From the NCBI RefSeq assembly GCF_014635325.1, contig NZ_BMCT01000002.1, positions 620,001 to 684,000 on the forward strand: a stretch of DNA of 64,000 nt, read 5' to 3'. The notes under the pieces are model-generated. The model made no database searches. It saw only the letters and a list, made by a program, of their open reading frames with translations, and was not told the origin of the DNA. The DNA comes from Azorhizobium oxalatiphilum. Its GTDB lineage: Bacteria; Pseudomonadota; Alphaproteobacteria; Rhizobiales; Xanthobacteraceae. Position numbers and translations under genes: made by a program. Shown piece by piece: positions 27,147-34,855 of this stretch (position 1 is the stretch's first letter; every line of letters starts with the position of its first letter).

Positions 27147-27246
27147 AGCGTTTCCGTGTTTCATGGAAACACGAAAATGCTCCAACCCATTGATAGAGAA
27201 TGTCTTGCGGCTTCGATTGCGGAGCAATCAAAGCCGGACATGCTCC
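27145..27246. repeat. Two-hairpin dispersed repeat, copy 1
   Basis: About 102 bases, inverted relative to copies 2 and 3. Read in reverse, it begins GGAGCATGTCCGG and ends with the hairpin arm GGAAACGCTC. It matches the copy at 32377-32477 nearly base for base. It has two stem-loops: one around a TTTC-CAT-GAAA loop, the other around CCGGCTT..AAGCCGG. The first bases of the element (TAGAGC) give the stop codon of the IclR gene. Confidence 0.85.
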
Positions 27247-27279
27247 AGAGAATTTCTCGCACGTTCGAGCGGTGGATAA

Positions 27280-27981
27280 TCATGTCCGGAAATAGTCCGG
27301 CCATCGCGCCTTGAGATCGTCCGTGAAGGCGAGGGATTTCGAGAGGTGCTCGCGCAGGGCCGCCTGCGCCTTTTCCGGATCACCGGACGCTATACCGGCA
27401 ACGATCATGCGATGATCGACGATCACCTGCGCCGCCTTTCCCGGCATTGGCAGGTGCAGCCGGCGGATGCGGTCGATATGGCCGGAATAGCGCCGCACCA
27501 TGCGCCACAGATCGAGGATGCCCGTCAGCTCGAACAGCACGCGATGAAAGTCGCGATCAGCCAGATCGAACTCTGCCAGTGCCCCACGTGCCAGCAGCGT
27601 TGCCTGAATCTCGACCACCGTTTCCAGTCGCTCCACGGCGGTGTCGCGTGCTTCGCTGAGCGTCAGGGTTCGCACCGCCTCCAGTTCCAGTGAGCGGCGC
27701 ATGAACTGCGCCTGTCGCGCCAAGGCCAGATCGATGGGGCTCACCACGGTGGCGTGCTGGGGAAACACATCCACAAGCTGCTCCGCCTGCAGCTTCAGTA
27801 ACGCATCGCGCACCGGCGTGGAGGAGAAGCCGAACATCTCCTGCAACTCCGCGCGGGAGATGGGCGCACCGGGGGGCAGATCCAGGGTGATGATGCGCTC
27901 GCGCAGATAATCGAACACCTGGGGTGCGGCATGGCGGGACGGATCGCGGCTGGGTCGGGTACGGCGGGTGGTGGTGTCCAT
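27280..27981 (-). CDS. GntR-family regulator (FadR/FCD subfamily)
   Basis: 233 residues. The winged HTH spans about 20-85 (QVFDYLRERIITLDLPPGAPISRAELQEMFGFSSTPVRDALLKLQAEQLV), followed by an all-helical FCD effector domain with the metal/ligand His pattern DRDFHRVLF and DHRMIV. It is divergent from the TctC-IlvD-HpcH operon, and an 18-bp palindrome lies between them. I infer a repressor relieved by a sugar acid or its breakdown product. Confidence 0.88.
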   Translation of the reverse strand: MDTTTRRTRPSRDPSRHAAPQVFDYLRERIITLDLPPGAPISRAELQEMFGFSSTPVRDALLKLQAEQLVDVFPQHATVVSPIDLALARQAQFMRRSLELEAVRTLTLSEARDTAVERLETVVEIQATLLARGALAEFDLADRDFHRVLFELTGILDLWRMVRRYSGHIDRIRRLHLPMPGKAAQVIVDHRMIVAGIASGDPEKAQAALREHLSKSLAFTDDLKARWPDYFRT

Positions 27982-28011
27982 GCCTCACCATATCTCACTC
28001 ATGGCTTGACC

Positions 28012-28029
28012 GCACTAATGCATTAGTGC
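28012..28029. promoter_or_regulatory. 18-bp perfect palindrome, GntR operator candidate
   Basis: GCACTAATGCATTAGTGC is a perfect palindrome between the divergent GntR and TctC genes. A TTGAC hexamer core (28006-28010) touches it, as expected for a repressor site over a promoter facing the plus strand. Confidence 0.7.
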
Positions 28030-28152
28030 TCCAGTTGATGCGCCACGAGGCATAACCCGCGAAAGTCGGGAGGCCGGAGCCATTGCCGAACGCCAATACG
28101 GGCAAGGCTTACGAGCGAACAGGGTGTCCGCAAGGGCACGGGAGGAGGAAAC

Positions 28153-29121
28153 ATGTCCGCCTGGAAAATCATTCCGCTTGCCATGGCGGCTGCCCTATTT
28201 GCTGGGGCAGCCGGTGCCCAGACCTATCCCACCCGTCCGGTCACGGTGGTGGTGCCGTTCCCGCCCGGCGGCGCGTCCGACAGTACGGCCCGCCTCATGG
28301 CGCCGAAGATGCAGGAAGCTCTGGGCCAGCCCGTCGTCATCGATAACCGTCCCGGAGCCAATGGCGCCACGGGCGCCGCCCATGCCAAGGCGGCCTCGCC
28401 TGACGGCTACACGCTGCTGGTCGGCTCCGTCGGTGTTTTTGCCATCAATCCGGCGCTCAATCCCGCGCTCAGCTACCAGCCGAAGTCCGACTTCGATCTG
28501 CTGACGGTGGCGGTGCGCACCCCCAACATCCTCGTGACCAATCCCAACTTTCCCGCGCAATCGGTCAAGGAGTTGGTGGAGTATCTGAAGAAGAATCCCG
28601 GCAAAGTGACGTTCGCCTCCTCCGGCATCGGCTCGTCCGATCACCTCACGGCGGCTCTCTTCTGGCAGAACACCGGCACTACCGGCATTCATGTCCCCTA
28701 CAAGGGTGGCGGGCCGGCCCATGCCGATCTCATGGCCGGGCATGCGGACGCCTCCTTCCAGAATCTCGGAGCCGTTGCCGGCTATATCCGTGCCGGCAAG
28801 CTGAAGGCGCTCGCCGTCACCGCCGACGCGCGCCATCCGCTGTTTCCTGACGTACCCACCATGAAGGAAGCCGGCGTGGATGGGCTCGATGTCTATTCCT
28901 GGCAGGCCGCCGCAGCCCCCAAGGGCCTGCCCGCCGACGTGAAGGCCAAACTGGTGAAAGCCGCTGCCCAGAGCCTCGCGGATCCCGCCATCAAGGCCAA
29001 GTTCAACGAGATGGGCTTCGACGTGGTGGCGAGTTCGCCCGAGGAGTTCGCAGCCTTCCAGGCCAGCGAGGAAGCCCGTTGGCGCAAGGTGGTGAGCGAA
29101 GGCAAGATCGCCGCCCAGTGA
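28153..29121 (+). CDS. Bug/TctC-type tricarboxylate binding protein, orphan
   Basis: 322 residues. Signal peptide WKIIPLAMAAALFAGAAGAQ, then the family opening YPTRPVTVVVPFPPGGASDSTAR. Later blocks VIDNRPGANGATGA and DVPTMKEAG are diagnostic of the Bug receptor family. These receptors normally feed TctAB membrane proteins, but none are encoded nearby, which is common for Bug proteins in alpha- and betaproteobacteria. GGGAGGAGG precedes the ATG. First gene of the operon with a dehydratase and an aldolase, so a sugar acid or hydroxyacid ligand is likely. Confidence 0.9.
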   Translation: MSAWKIIPLAMAAALFAGAAGAQTYPTRPVTVVVPFPPGGASDSTARLMAPKMQEALGQPVVIDNRPGANGATGAAHAKAASPDGYTLLVGSVGVFAINPALNPALSYQPKSDFDLLTVAVRTPNILVTNPNFPAQSVKELVEYLKKNPGKVTFASSGIGSSDHLTAALFWQNTGTTGIHVPYKGGGPAHADLMAGHADASFQNLGAVAGYIRAGKLKALAVTADARHPLFPDVPTMKEAGVDGLDVYSWQAAAAPKGLPADVKAKLVKAAAQSLADPAIKAKFNEMGFDVVASSPEEFAAFQASEEARWRKVVSEGKIAAQ

Positions 29122-29187
29122 CCACCTGCTCAGTCAGATATCAGCCGGGCGCCCGTCGCGCCCGGCCTTCCCACAGGTGCCGTCATC

Positions 29188-30966
29188 ATGACCCGTTCCC
29201 CCGCGTCTCCCTCCCCCGCCCTTTCCGAAGCCCCGCCCCGCAAGACCGCCGAAGACCTGCGCAGTGCCCGCTGGCTCGCCCATGACGATCTGAGAAGCTT
29301 CGGCCACCGTTCGCGCCTGCGCCAGATGGGCTATGCGCCCGACGATTGGACCGGGCGTCCGCTCATCGCCATTCTCAACACATGGTCGGACTTCAACCCC
29401 TGTCACGCCCACTTCAAGACGCGCGTGGAGGACGTGAAGCGGGGCGTGCTGCAGGCCGGCGGCTTCCCGCTTGAACTTCCCGTGCACTCGGTATCCGAGA
29501 CCTTCCTGAAGCCGACCTCCATGCTCTATCGCAACATGCTGGCCATGGAGACGGAGGAGGTGATCCGCGCCCATCCGGTGGACGGCGCGGTGCTGATGGG
29601 CGGATGTGACAAGAGCACCCCTGCCCTGCTCATGGGCGCCACCAGCGCCGGCGTGCCCGCCATCTATGTGCCCGCCGGCCCCATGCTGCGCGGCAACTGG
29701 AACGGCAAGACGCTGGGCTCCGGTTCGGATGCCTGGAAATTCTGGGACGAGCGCCGCGCCGGCAACATAGGCGAGGCCGAGTGGAACGAGATCGAGGGCG
29801 GTATCGCGCGCTCCCACGGCCATTGCATGACCATGGGCACCGCATCCACCATGACCGCCATCGCCGAGGCGCTGGGCATGACCCTGCCCGGTGCCTCCTC
29901 CATCCCTGCGCCGGACATGGGCCATGTGCGCATGAGCGCAGCTTCGGGCCGGCGCATCGTGGAGATGGTGTGGGAGGACCTCACACCCGCCCGCATCCAG
30001 ACGCGAGCGGCATTCGAGAATGCCATCACGGTGGCCATGGCCATGGGCTGCTCCACCAATGCCATCATTCACCTGATCGCGCAGGCCCGCCGGGCGGGTG
30101 TCGCCATCACGCTGGAGGATTTCGACCGGGCCAGCCGCACCGTCCCCGTGATCGCCAACGTGCGCCCCAGCGGCGAGCGCTACCTCATGGAGGACTTCTT
30201 CTTCGCCGGCGGCCTGCCGGCACTGATGGGGCGCCTTGGAGGACTGCTCGACCTCGATGCACTCACCGTCTCCGGCCGCACGCTGGGCGAGAACATCGCC
30301 GGAGCGAAAGTGCATGACGACGACGTGATCCGCACCGTTGAAAATCCCATCTACAGCGAGGGGGCGCTGGCGGTTCTGCGAGGCAATCTCGCGCCTGAGG
30401 GCTGTGTCATCAAGCCCAGTGCCTGCGCCCCGCATCTGCGGGTCCACACGGGTCCCGCCTTGGTGTTCGATGACTATCCCAGTATGAAAGCGGCGGTGGA
30501 GGACGAAGCCCTCGACGTGACGCCCGACCACGTTCTGGTGCTGCGCAACGCCGGCCCCCTTGGCGGCCCCGGCATGCCCGAATGGGGCATGCTGCCGATC
30601 CCAAAGAAGCTGGTGAAGCAGGGCGTGCGCGACATGCTCCGCATCTCGGATTCCCGCATGAGCGGCACCAGCTATGGCGCCTGTATTCTGCACGTCTCGC
30701 CCGAGAGCTATGTGGGCGGTCCGCTCGCTTTGCTGCGGACCGGCGATCTGGTGAGCGTGGATGTGCCCGCACGCCGCATCGACATGCTGGTGAGCGAGGA
30801 TGAGATCGCCGCCCGCCGCGCCGCCCTGCACGCCCCGGAGCCGCATTACGAGCGCGGTTATGGCTGGATGTTCTCGCGCCATATCGGGCAGGCCCATGAG
30901 GGCTGCGACTTCGATTTCCTCGAGACCTCGTTCGGCGCCCCCGTGGGTGAGCCATCCATCTATTGA
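29188..30966 (+). CDS. IlvD/Edd-family sugar-acid dehydratase
   Basis: 592 residues. Cysteines in the usual Fe-S positions are Cys72 (FNPCHAHF), Cys140 (MGGCDKSTP) and Cys213 (GHCMTMGT). The sequence is of the pentonate/hexonate dehydratase branch (L-arabinonate, D-xylonate, D-galactonate-type) rather than biosynthetic dihydroxyacid dehydratase, judging from the N-terminal RSARWLAHDDLRSFGHRSRL and the operon. It removes water from a sugar acid to give a 2-keto-3-deoxy acid. The aldolase gene follows 13 bases downstream, which supports this. Confidence 0.87.
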   Translation: MTRSPASPSPALSEAPPRKTAEDLRSARWLAHDDLRSFGHRSRLRQMGYAPDDWTGRPLIAILNTWSDFNPCHAHFKTRVEDVKRGVLQAGGFPLELPVHSVSETFLKPTSMLYRNMLAMETEEVIRAHPVDGAVLMGGCDKSTPALLMGATSAGVPAIYVPAGPMLRGNWNGKTLGSGSDAWKFWDERRAGNIGEAEWNEIEGGIARSHGHCMTMGTASTMTAIAEALGMTLPGASSIPAPDMGHVRMSAASGRRIVEMVWEDLTPARIQTRAAFENAITVAMAMGCSTNAIIHLIAQARRAGVAITLEDFDRASRTVPVIANVRPSGERYLMEDFFFAGGLPALMGRLGGLLDLDALTVSGRTLGENIAGAKVHDDDVIRTVENPIYSEGALAVLRGNLAPEGCVIKPSACAPHLRVHTGPALVFDDYPSMKAAVEDEALDVTPDHVLVLRNAGPLGGPGMPEWGMLPIPKKLVKQGVRDMLRISDSRMSGTSYGACILHVSPESYVGGPLALLRTGDLVSVDVPARRIDMLVSEDEIAARRAALHAPEPHYERGYGWMFSRHIGQAHEGCDFDFLETSFGAPVGEPSIY

Positions 30967-30979
30967 AGGAGTTCTGCCC

Positions 30980-31750
30980 TTGGATATTCCGGTCAACCAC
31001 TTCAAGCGCGGTCTTTATGCGGGCGAGCAGCAGATCGGTCTGTGGTGCTCCCTCGCCAGCCATATCTCCGTCGAGATTCTCGCCGGCTCCGGCTATGACT
31101 GGCTGCTGCTGGACACCGAGCATTCGCCCAACGAACTCTCCATGGTGCTTTGCCAGTTGCAGGCCTGCATGGAACACCAGGTGCAACCCATCGTGCGCCC
31201 ACCGGTGAACGACCAGACCTGGGTGAAGCGCTTTCTCGATGCCGGAGTGCAGAGCTTCCTGATCCCCATGGTGGAGACCGCCGAGGAAGCAGCCGCCGCC
31301 GTCTCCTACACGCGCTATCCGCCCGAGGGCGTGCGCGGCTTCGCCTCCACCTCACGCGCCTCTCGCTTCGGTCGCATGCCGGGCTATTACGCGCGCGCCC
31401 ATGAGGAAATCTGCGTGCTGGTGCAGATCGAGTCCCGAAAGGGCATGGAGAATCTGGAGGCTATCGCCAAAGTGCCGGGCGTGGACGGCGTGTTCATCGG
31501 CCCCGGCGATCTCTCCGCAGCCATCGGCTATCTGGGTGATCAGGGCAATGAAAAGGTGGTGGGCATCATCGAGGAGCTGATCGGCCGTATCGGCGCCGCC
31601 GGCAACCGGGCGGGCATTCTCACCGGCGATGAGACCCTGGCGAAGCGCTACATCGCCGCCGGCTGCCTGTTCACGGCTGTGGGATCGGACAACGGCCTTC
31701 TCGCGCGTGGCTCGGAAGCGCTGCTTAAGCGTTTCCGCACTGCTGGCTGA
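30980..31750 (+). CDS. HpcH/HpaI-family 2-keto-3-deoxy acid aldolase
   Basis: 256 residues with a TTG start at 30980, chosen because AAGGAG lies 8 bases before it; the frame is open upstream into the dehydratase gene. Class II aldolase motifs: LLLDTEHSPNEL, FLIPMVETAEEA (metal Glu), QIESRKGMENLEAI and GVFIGPGDLSAAIGY (metal Asp). Relatives are 2-dehydro-3-deoxyglucarate and 2-keto-3-deoxy-L-rhamnonate aldolases. Together with the dehydratase it would cleave a sugar acid to pyruvate plus an aldehyde. A terminator follows. Confidence 0.87.
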   Translation: MDIPVNHFKRGLYAGEQQIGLWCSLASHISVEILAGSGYDWLLLDTEHSPNELSMVLCQLQACMEHQVQPIVRPPVNDQTWVKRFLDAGVQSFLIPMVETAEEAAAAVSYTRYPPEGVRGFASTSRASRFGRMPGYYARAHEEICVLVQIESRKGMENLEAIAKVPGVDGVFIGPGDLSAAIGYLGDQGNEKVVGIIEELIGRIGAAGNRAGILTGDETLAKRYIAAGCLFTAVGSDNGLLARGSEALLKRFRTAG

Positions 31751-31756
31751 ACGCTT

Positions 31757-31784
31757 TCCCGGCGGCGCAGCAACGCCGCCGGGA
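31757..31784. terminator. Bidirectional terminator between aldolase gene and acxC
   Basis: TCCCGGCGGCG (31757-31767) pairs perfectly with CGCCGCCGGGA (31774-31784) around a 6-base loop. It lies 7 bases after the aldolase stop and about 20 bases after the acxC stop on the other strand. Confidence 0.8.
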
Positions 31785-31804
31785 CATTCAGCCGTGAGAT
31801 CGGC

Positions 31805-32314
31805 TCAGGCGGCTTCCACCCGTTCCGGCACGGGCAGGCCCAGCCAGTCCTTGTAGAAGGTGTCGATGTCCGGCTCGAAGTCACGGATCACCGGATACCA
31901 GGGAGTCGGCGCCTCCACGTCATGCAGGGTGCCGCATTCCGGGCAGTAATATTCCCGCAGTACCTGCCAGGTGGAGGTGGGCGCCATCAGGCGGGGATAG
32001 ATCTGCTCCAGCTTTTCCGCCGTATCGCGCACATTGATGCGCGCATGGAGCTTCCAGTTCTCCCGCCAGTCGCAGAAATCGTGGCCGCATTCGCAGCGCA
32101 CGGTCCATCGCTTGGTCTGCTTCTGCTGCACGATATAGAGCTTGGGGCCGAGCGGCAGGACGATCTTCTCGTCCCACTGCACCCGCTCCTGCAGGATCTC
32201 GATATAGGTCTGAAAGCGCTCCGGATCCTTCGGCGTGGAGAGCATCTGGTGCAGAGTATCGTGGTCGATCTTGCCGTCGATCAGATCGGCGATCTTGGCG
32301 CGCGTATAGGCCAT
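31805..32314 (-). CDS. acxC: Acetone carboxylase gamma subunit
   Basis: 169 residues, the length of Xanthobacter AcxC. It is the small subunit of the alpha2-beta2-gamma2 acetone carboxylase, which joins acetone and bicarbonate to acetoacetate at the expense of ATP. Two cysteine pairs look like a zinc site: RCECGHDFCDW and YYCPECGTLHD. ATG 32314 is preceded by GAGGAAA. It is separated from acxB by 169 bases containing repeat copy 2, in contrast to the tight acxA-acxB junction. Confidence 0.93.
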   Translation of the reverse strand: MAYTRAKIADLIDGKIDHDTLHQMLSTPKDPERFQTYIEILQERVQWDEKIVLPLGPKLYIVQQKQTKRWTVRCECGHDFCDWRENWKLHARINVRDTAEKLEQIYPRLMAPTSTWQVLREYYCPECGTLHDVEAPTPWYPVIRDFEPDIDTFYKDWLGLPVPERVEAA

Positions 32315-32376
32315 TGGCGTTTCCTCTTGGAATTGATGATTGGATGGCGGCGGGCCGGCCTCGCACCGGCCCGCCT

Positions 32377-32477
32377 AGAGCATGTCCGGCTTTGATTGCT
32401 CCGCAATCGAAGCCGGAAGACATTCTCCATCAATTGGTTGGAGCGTTTCCGTGTTTCCATGAAACACGGAAACGCTC
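32377..32477. repeat. Two-hairpin dispersed repeat, copy 2 (inside acx operon)
   Basis: Two stem-loops. The first is CCGGCTTTGATTGC with GCAATCGAAGCCGG around TCC (one G-T pair). The second is a perfect 17-bp stem GAGCGTTTCCGTGTTTC (32441-32457) with its complement (32461-32477) around CAT. Ends are AGAGC and GCTC. It starts 6 bases beyond the acxB stop and ends 62 bases before the acxC start. Confidence 0.88.
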
Positions 32478-32483
32478 AAAGGC

Positions 32484-34814
32484 TCATTCCTCGACGAACT
32501 GGACGGTCTTCACGTCCGGCAGTTCGGACACGTCCATGGAGTAATGCGAGCCGTAATGCGGCACGCCGATCTCCTCCTCGGTGAGCGTCCAGCTTTCCGG
32601 CAACTTCCAGAAGCTACGGAACTCCTGCTCGAACCGGGGCCCGAGCTTGAAGGAGGCCGCGAACATCTGTTGCACTTGTGTCGCCGCATCCTTGGCGAGG
32701 ATCTTCTCCCGCTCGCCCGTGAGCCACTCTTCCGTCGGCACCGAGTTGGAGATGCGCTCCTTGCGGATCGCCTTGCGCCGGGCATCGGTGGCCGCCGCAT
32801 CGAGGGTGAAGGCGCCGTCATCACCCTTCACCGCCACCACGCCATAGATGCGGGCAGCGAAGCGCTCCAGCAGATAGCCGCCGTTGAGGTCGTCCACCAC
32901 GCTCTGCGGCGCGCGGTCGATCGGATCGCCGAAGCCCGGCCCGCCACGCATGTAGTTCAGGTAGAGGTCGTAGTCGGCGAACATCTCCTCGGTGGTGATC
33001 GCCTGCTTGTCACGCTTGATCACAGCATCCTTCAGCAGGCCGTCCCACACCGGGTTCTCCGGATCGGTGTCGCCACCCAGCGGCAGCGGAGAGCCATTGG
33101 CGATCAGCTCCTTGAGTCCGGTCTTGTGCGCCGCGAAGCGATAGCCGGAGGCGGCCGGATAGCCGCCCATCAGCCCCCAGTCGGAGGAGATGTGTCCGTT
33201 GCCCATGAAGAACATGGTCCAGTCCTTGGCGTTCCAGACCAGACGCAGGCTCTCGAAACCGCAGCCACCGCGATACTTGCCGGCGCCGCCCGAGTTCGAC
33301 TTGATCTGGCGGCCGAGATAGATGAGCGGCTCGGCCAGCTCCCAGATCTCCATGTCGCCCATGTCGCCTTCCGGATTCCAGATGGCAGCGGCATGGCTGA
33401 GCCCGTCACCGACCGCCGTGGCGCCGGTGCCGTTGGCGGCGCACTCGAACGAGTTGACGGCATGGATCTCGTCATACTGGTTGAAGCCGCCGCCCTGCAG
33501 CCAGTTGGAGGTGTTGGCGTTGCCCGCATTCACCTCCTCCAGATAGCCGCGCCCGAAATAGGAGCGCGACAGACCGCGCCACAGCGCCGTCCAGGCCGAG
33601 ACCAGGAAGTGCCAGGAATAGGAGAAGGCGACGCGCCGGTCGTCCGGGTTCATCCAGGTGCCCTTGGGCAGGCGGAACTCGGTGCCGTAGGCCGCCCCGT
33701 CATTGATCATTTCGGACGGGATCAGCGTCTGGGTCATCATCACCCAGATGCCGGAGGTGAAGCTCACCTGATGGGCATTATACGTGTGCCAGCCCCAGCG
33801 GCTCGATCCCTCGAAATCCAGCCGCCACGTGCCGTCGCCCCGGATGGTGATCTCCGAGGGTGCGTGCATGATGGTGTCGAGCTTGGCGAAGTCGGACGGC
33901 ACCCGCACGTCTTCATGGGCATAAGGCACGTCCACGAAGCCCACCTGCCGGTACTTGCCGGGGATGGTCATGGCCTTGATGCGGTTCTGCAATCCCAGCC
34001 GGCCGTGCTCCACCGCCTCATAGGCGAACTTCCAGTAGGACTCGATGCCCTCTTCCGAGATCACCTCCTCCACCAGCTTGCGGATCATGTGGCAGCCGGC
34101 GATGCGGGTGCGCTCGTCCAGCATCCAGTAGCGCGTGGTGCGCACCATGCGCTGGCTCTCGTGCAGCCAGTCGCGGAACAGCGTATCGTTCTCACCCACC
34201 TTTCGGCAGGTGATGGAATAGCCGTCACCGAAGCGCTGGATCTGCCCCGTGGCCATGGAGCCCGGGCCCACCGCGCCGGTGTCGATCACATGGGTGACGC
34301 CGCCCACCCAGCCGATCAGTTCACCCTCCCAGAAGATGGGCACGATGGTGTGGATGTCGCAGGGGTGAACGTTACCGATCAGCGAGTCATTATTGCAGAA
34401 GATATCCCTATCCCGCACACCCGGGTTCTGCTCCCAGTTGTTCTCGATCATGTATTTGATCGCGGCCCCCATGGTGCCCACATGGATGATGATGCCGGTG
34501 GAGGTGAGGATGCTGTCGCCCGCCGCGTTGTAGAGGGTGAAGCACAGCTCGCCTTCCTGCTCCACGATGGGCGAGGCGGCGATCTTCTTGGCGGTCTCGC
34601 GGGCATCCACCACGCCGGCGCGCAGGCGGGAGAACAGCTTGTTATAGAGAATGGGCTGGCTGTCGCGCAGCTCCATCTTCTCAAGGCCCGCATAATGCTT
34701 GGTCCGCTTGGTCGCCTCCATGAGGCGGTCGCGGTGCTCCTTCAATGTCTCGCCGCCGCGCACGATGCCGCGGGTGGAGCCCTCCAGCTCCCTGGATCGA
34801 ACATTCACGTTCAT
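32484..34814 (-). CDS. acxB: Acetone carboxylase alpha subunit (HyuB-like)
   Basis: 776 residues, as known for AcxB. It is the HyuB-type metal-containing subunit that carries out the carboxylation. Features seen: FCNNDSLIGNVHPCDIH (metal-ligand Asp/His region like HyuB NDPY..GQH), the GWHTYNAHQVSF and SNSGGAGKYRGG blocks. GAGGAAA precedes ATG 34814. It lies 41 bases downstream of acxA, in the conserved order acxA-acxB-acxC. Confidently identified from the operon and overall similarity. Confidence 0.94.
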   Translation of the reverse strand: MNVNVRSRELEGSTRGIVRGGETLKEHRDRLMEATKRTKHYAGLEKMELRDSQPILYNKLFSRLRAGVVDARETAKKIAASPIVEQEGELCFTLYNAAGDSILTSTGIIIHVGTMGAAIKYMIENNWEQNPGVRDRDIFCNNDSLIGNVHPCDIHTIVPIFWEGELIGWVGGVTHVIDTGAVGPGSMATGQIQRFGDGYSITCRKVGENDTLFRDWLHESQRMVRTTRYWMLDERTRIAGCHMIRKLVEEVISEEGIESYWKFAYEAVEHGRLGLQNRIKAMTIPGKYRQVGFVDVPYAHEDVRVPSDFAKLDTIMHAPSEITIRGDGTWRLDFEGSSRWGWHTYNAHQVSFTSGIWVMMTQTLIPSEMINDGAAYGTEFRLPKGTWMNPDDRRVAFSYSWHFLVSAWTALWRGLSRSYFGRGYLEEVNAGNANTSNWLQGGGFNQYDEIHAVNSFECAANGTGATAVGDGLSHAAAIWNPEGDMGDMEIWELAEPLIYLGRQIKSNSGGAGKYRGGCGFESLRLVWNAKDWTMFFMGNGHISSDWGLMGGYPAASGYRFAAHKTGLKELIANGSPLPLGGDTDPENPVWDGLLKDAVIKRDKQAITTEEMFADYDLYLNYMRGGPGFGDPIDRAPQSVVDDLNGGYLLERFAARIYGVVAVKGDDGAFTLDAAATDARRKAIRKERISNSVPTEEWLTGEREKILAKDAATQVQQMFAASFKLGPRFEQEFRSFWKLPESWTLTEEEIGVPHYGSHYSMDVSELPDVKTVQFVEE

Positions 34815-34855
34815 GGCTGTGTTTCCTCAAGGTTCAGTTGGGTTTGCGGCGGCGC

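Noticed and set aside
29134-31005. A 623-codon minus-strand frame opposite the sugar-acid dehydratase
   Set aside because: Antisense to a gene with all three Fe-S cysteines; no ribosome site or recognisable domain.
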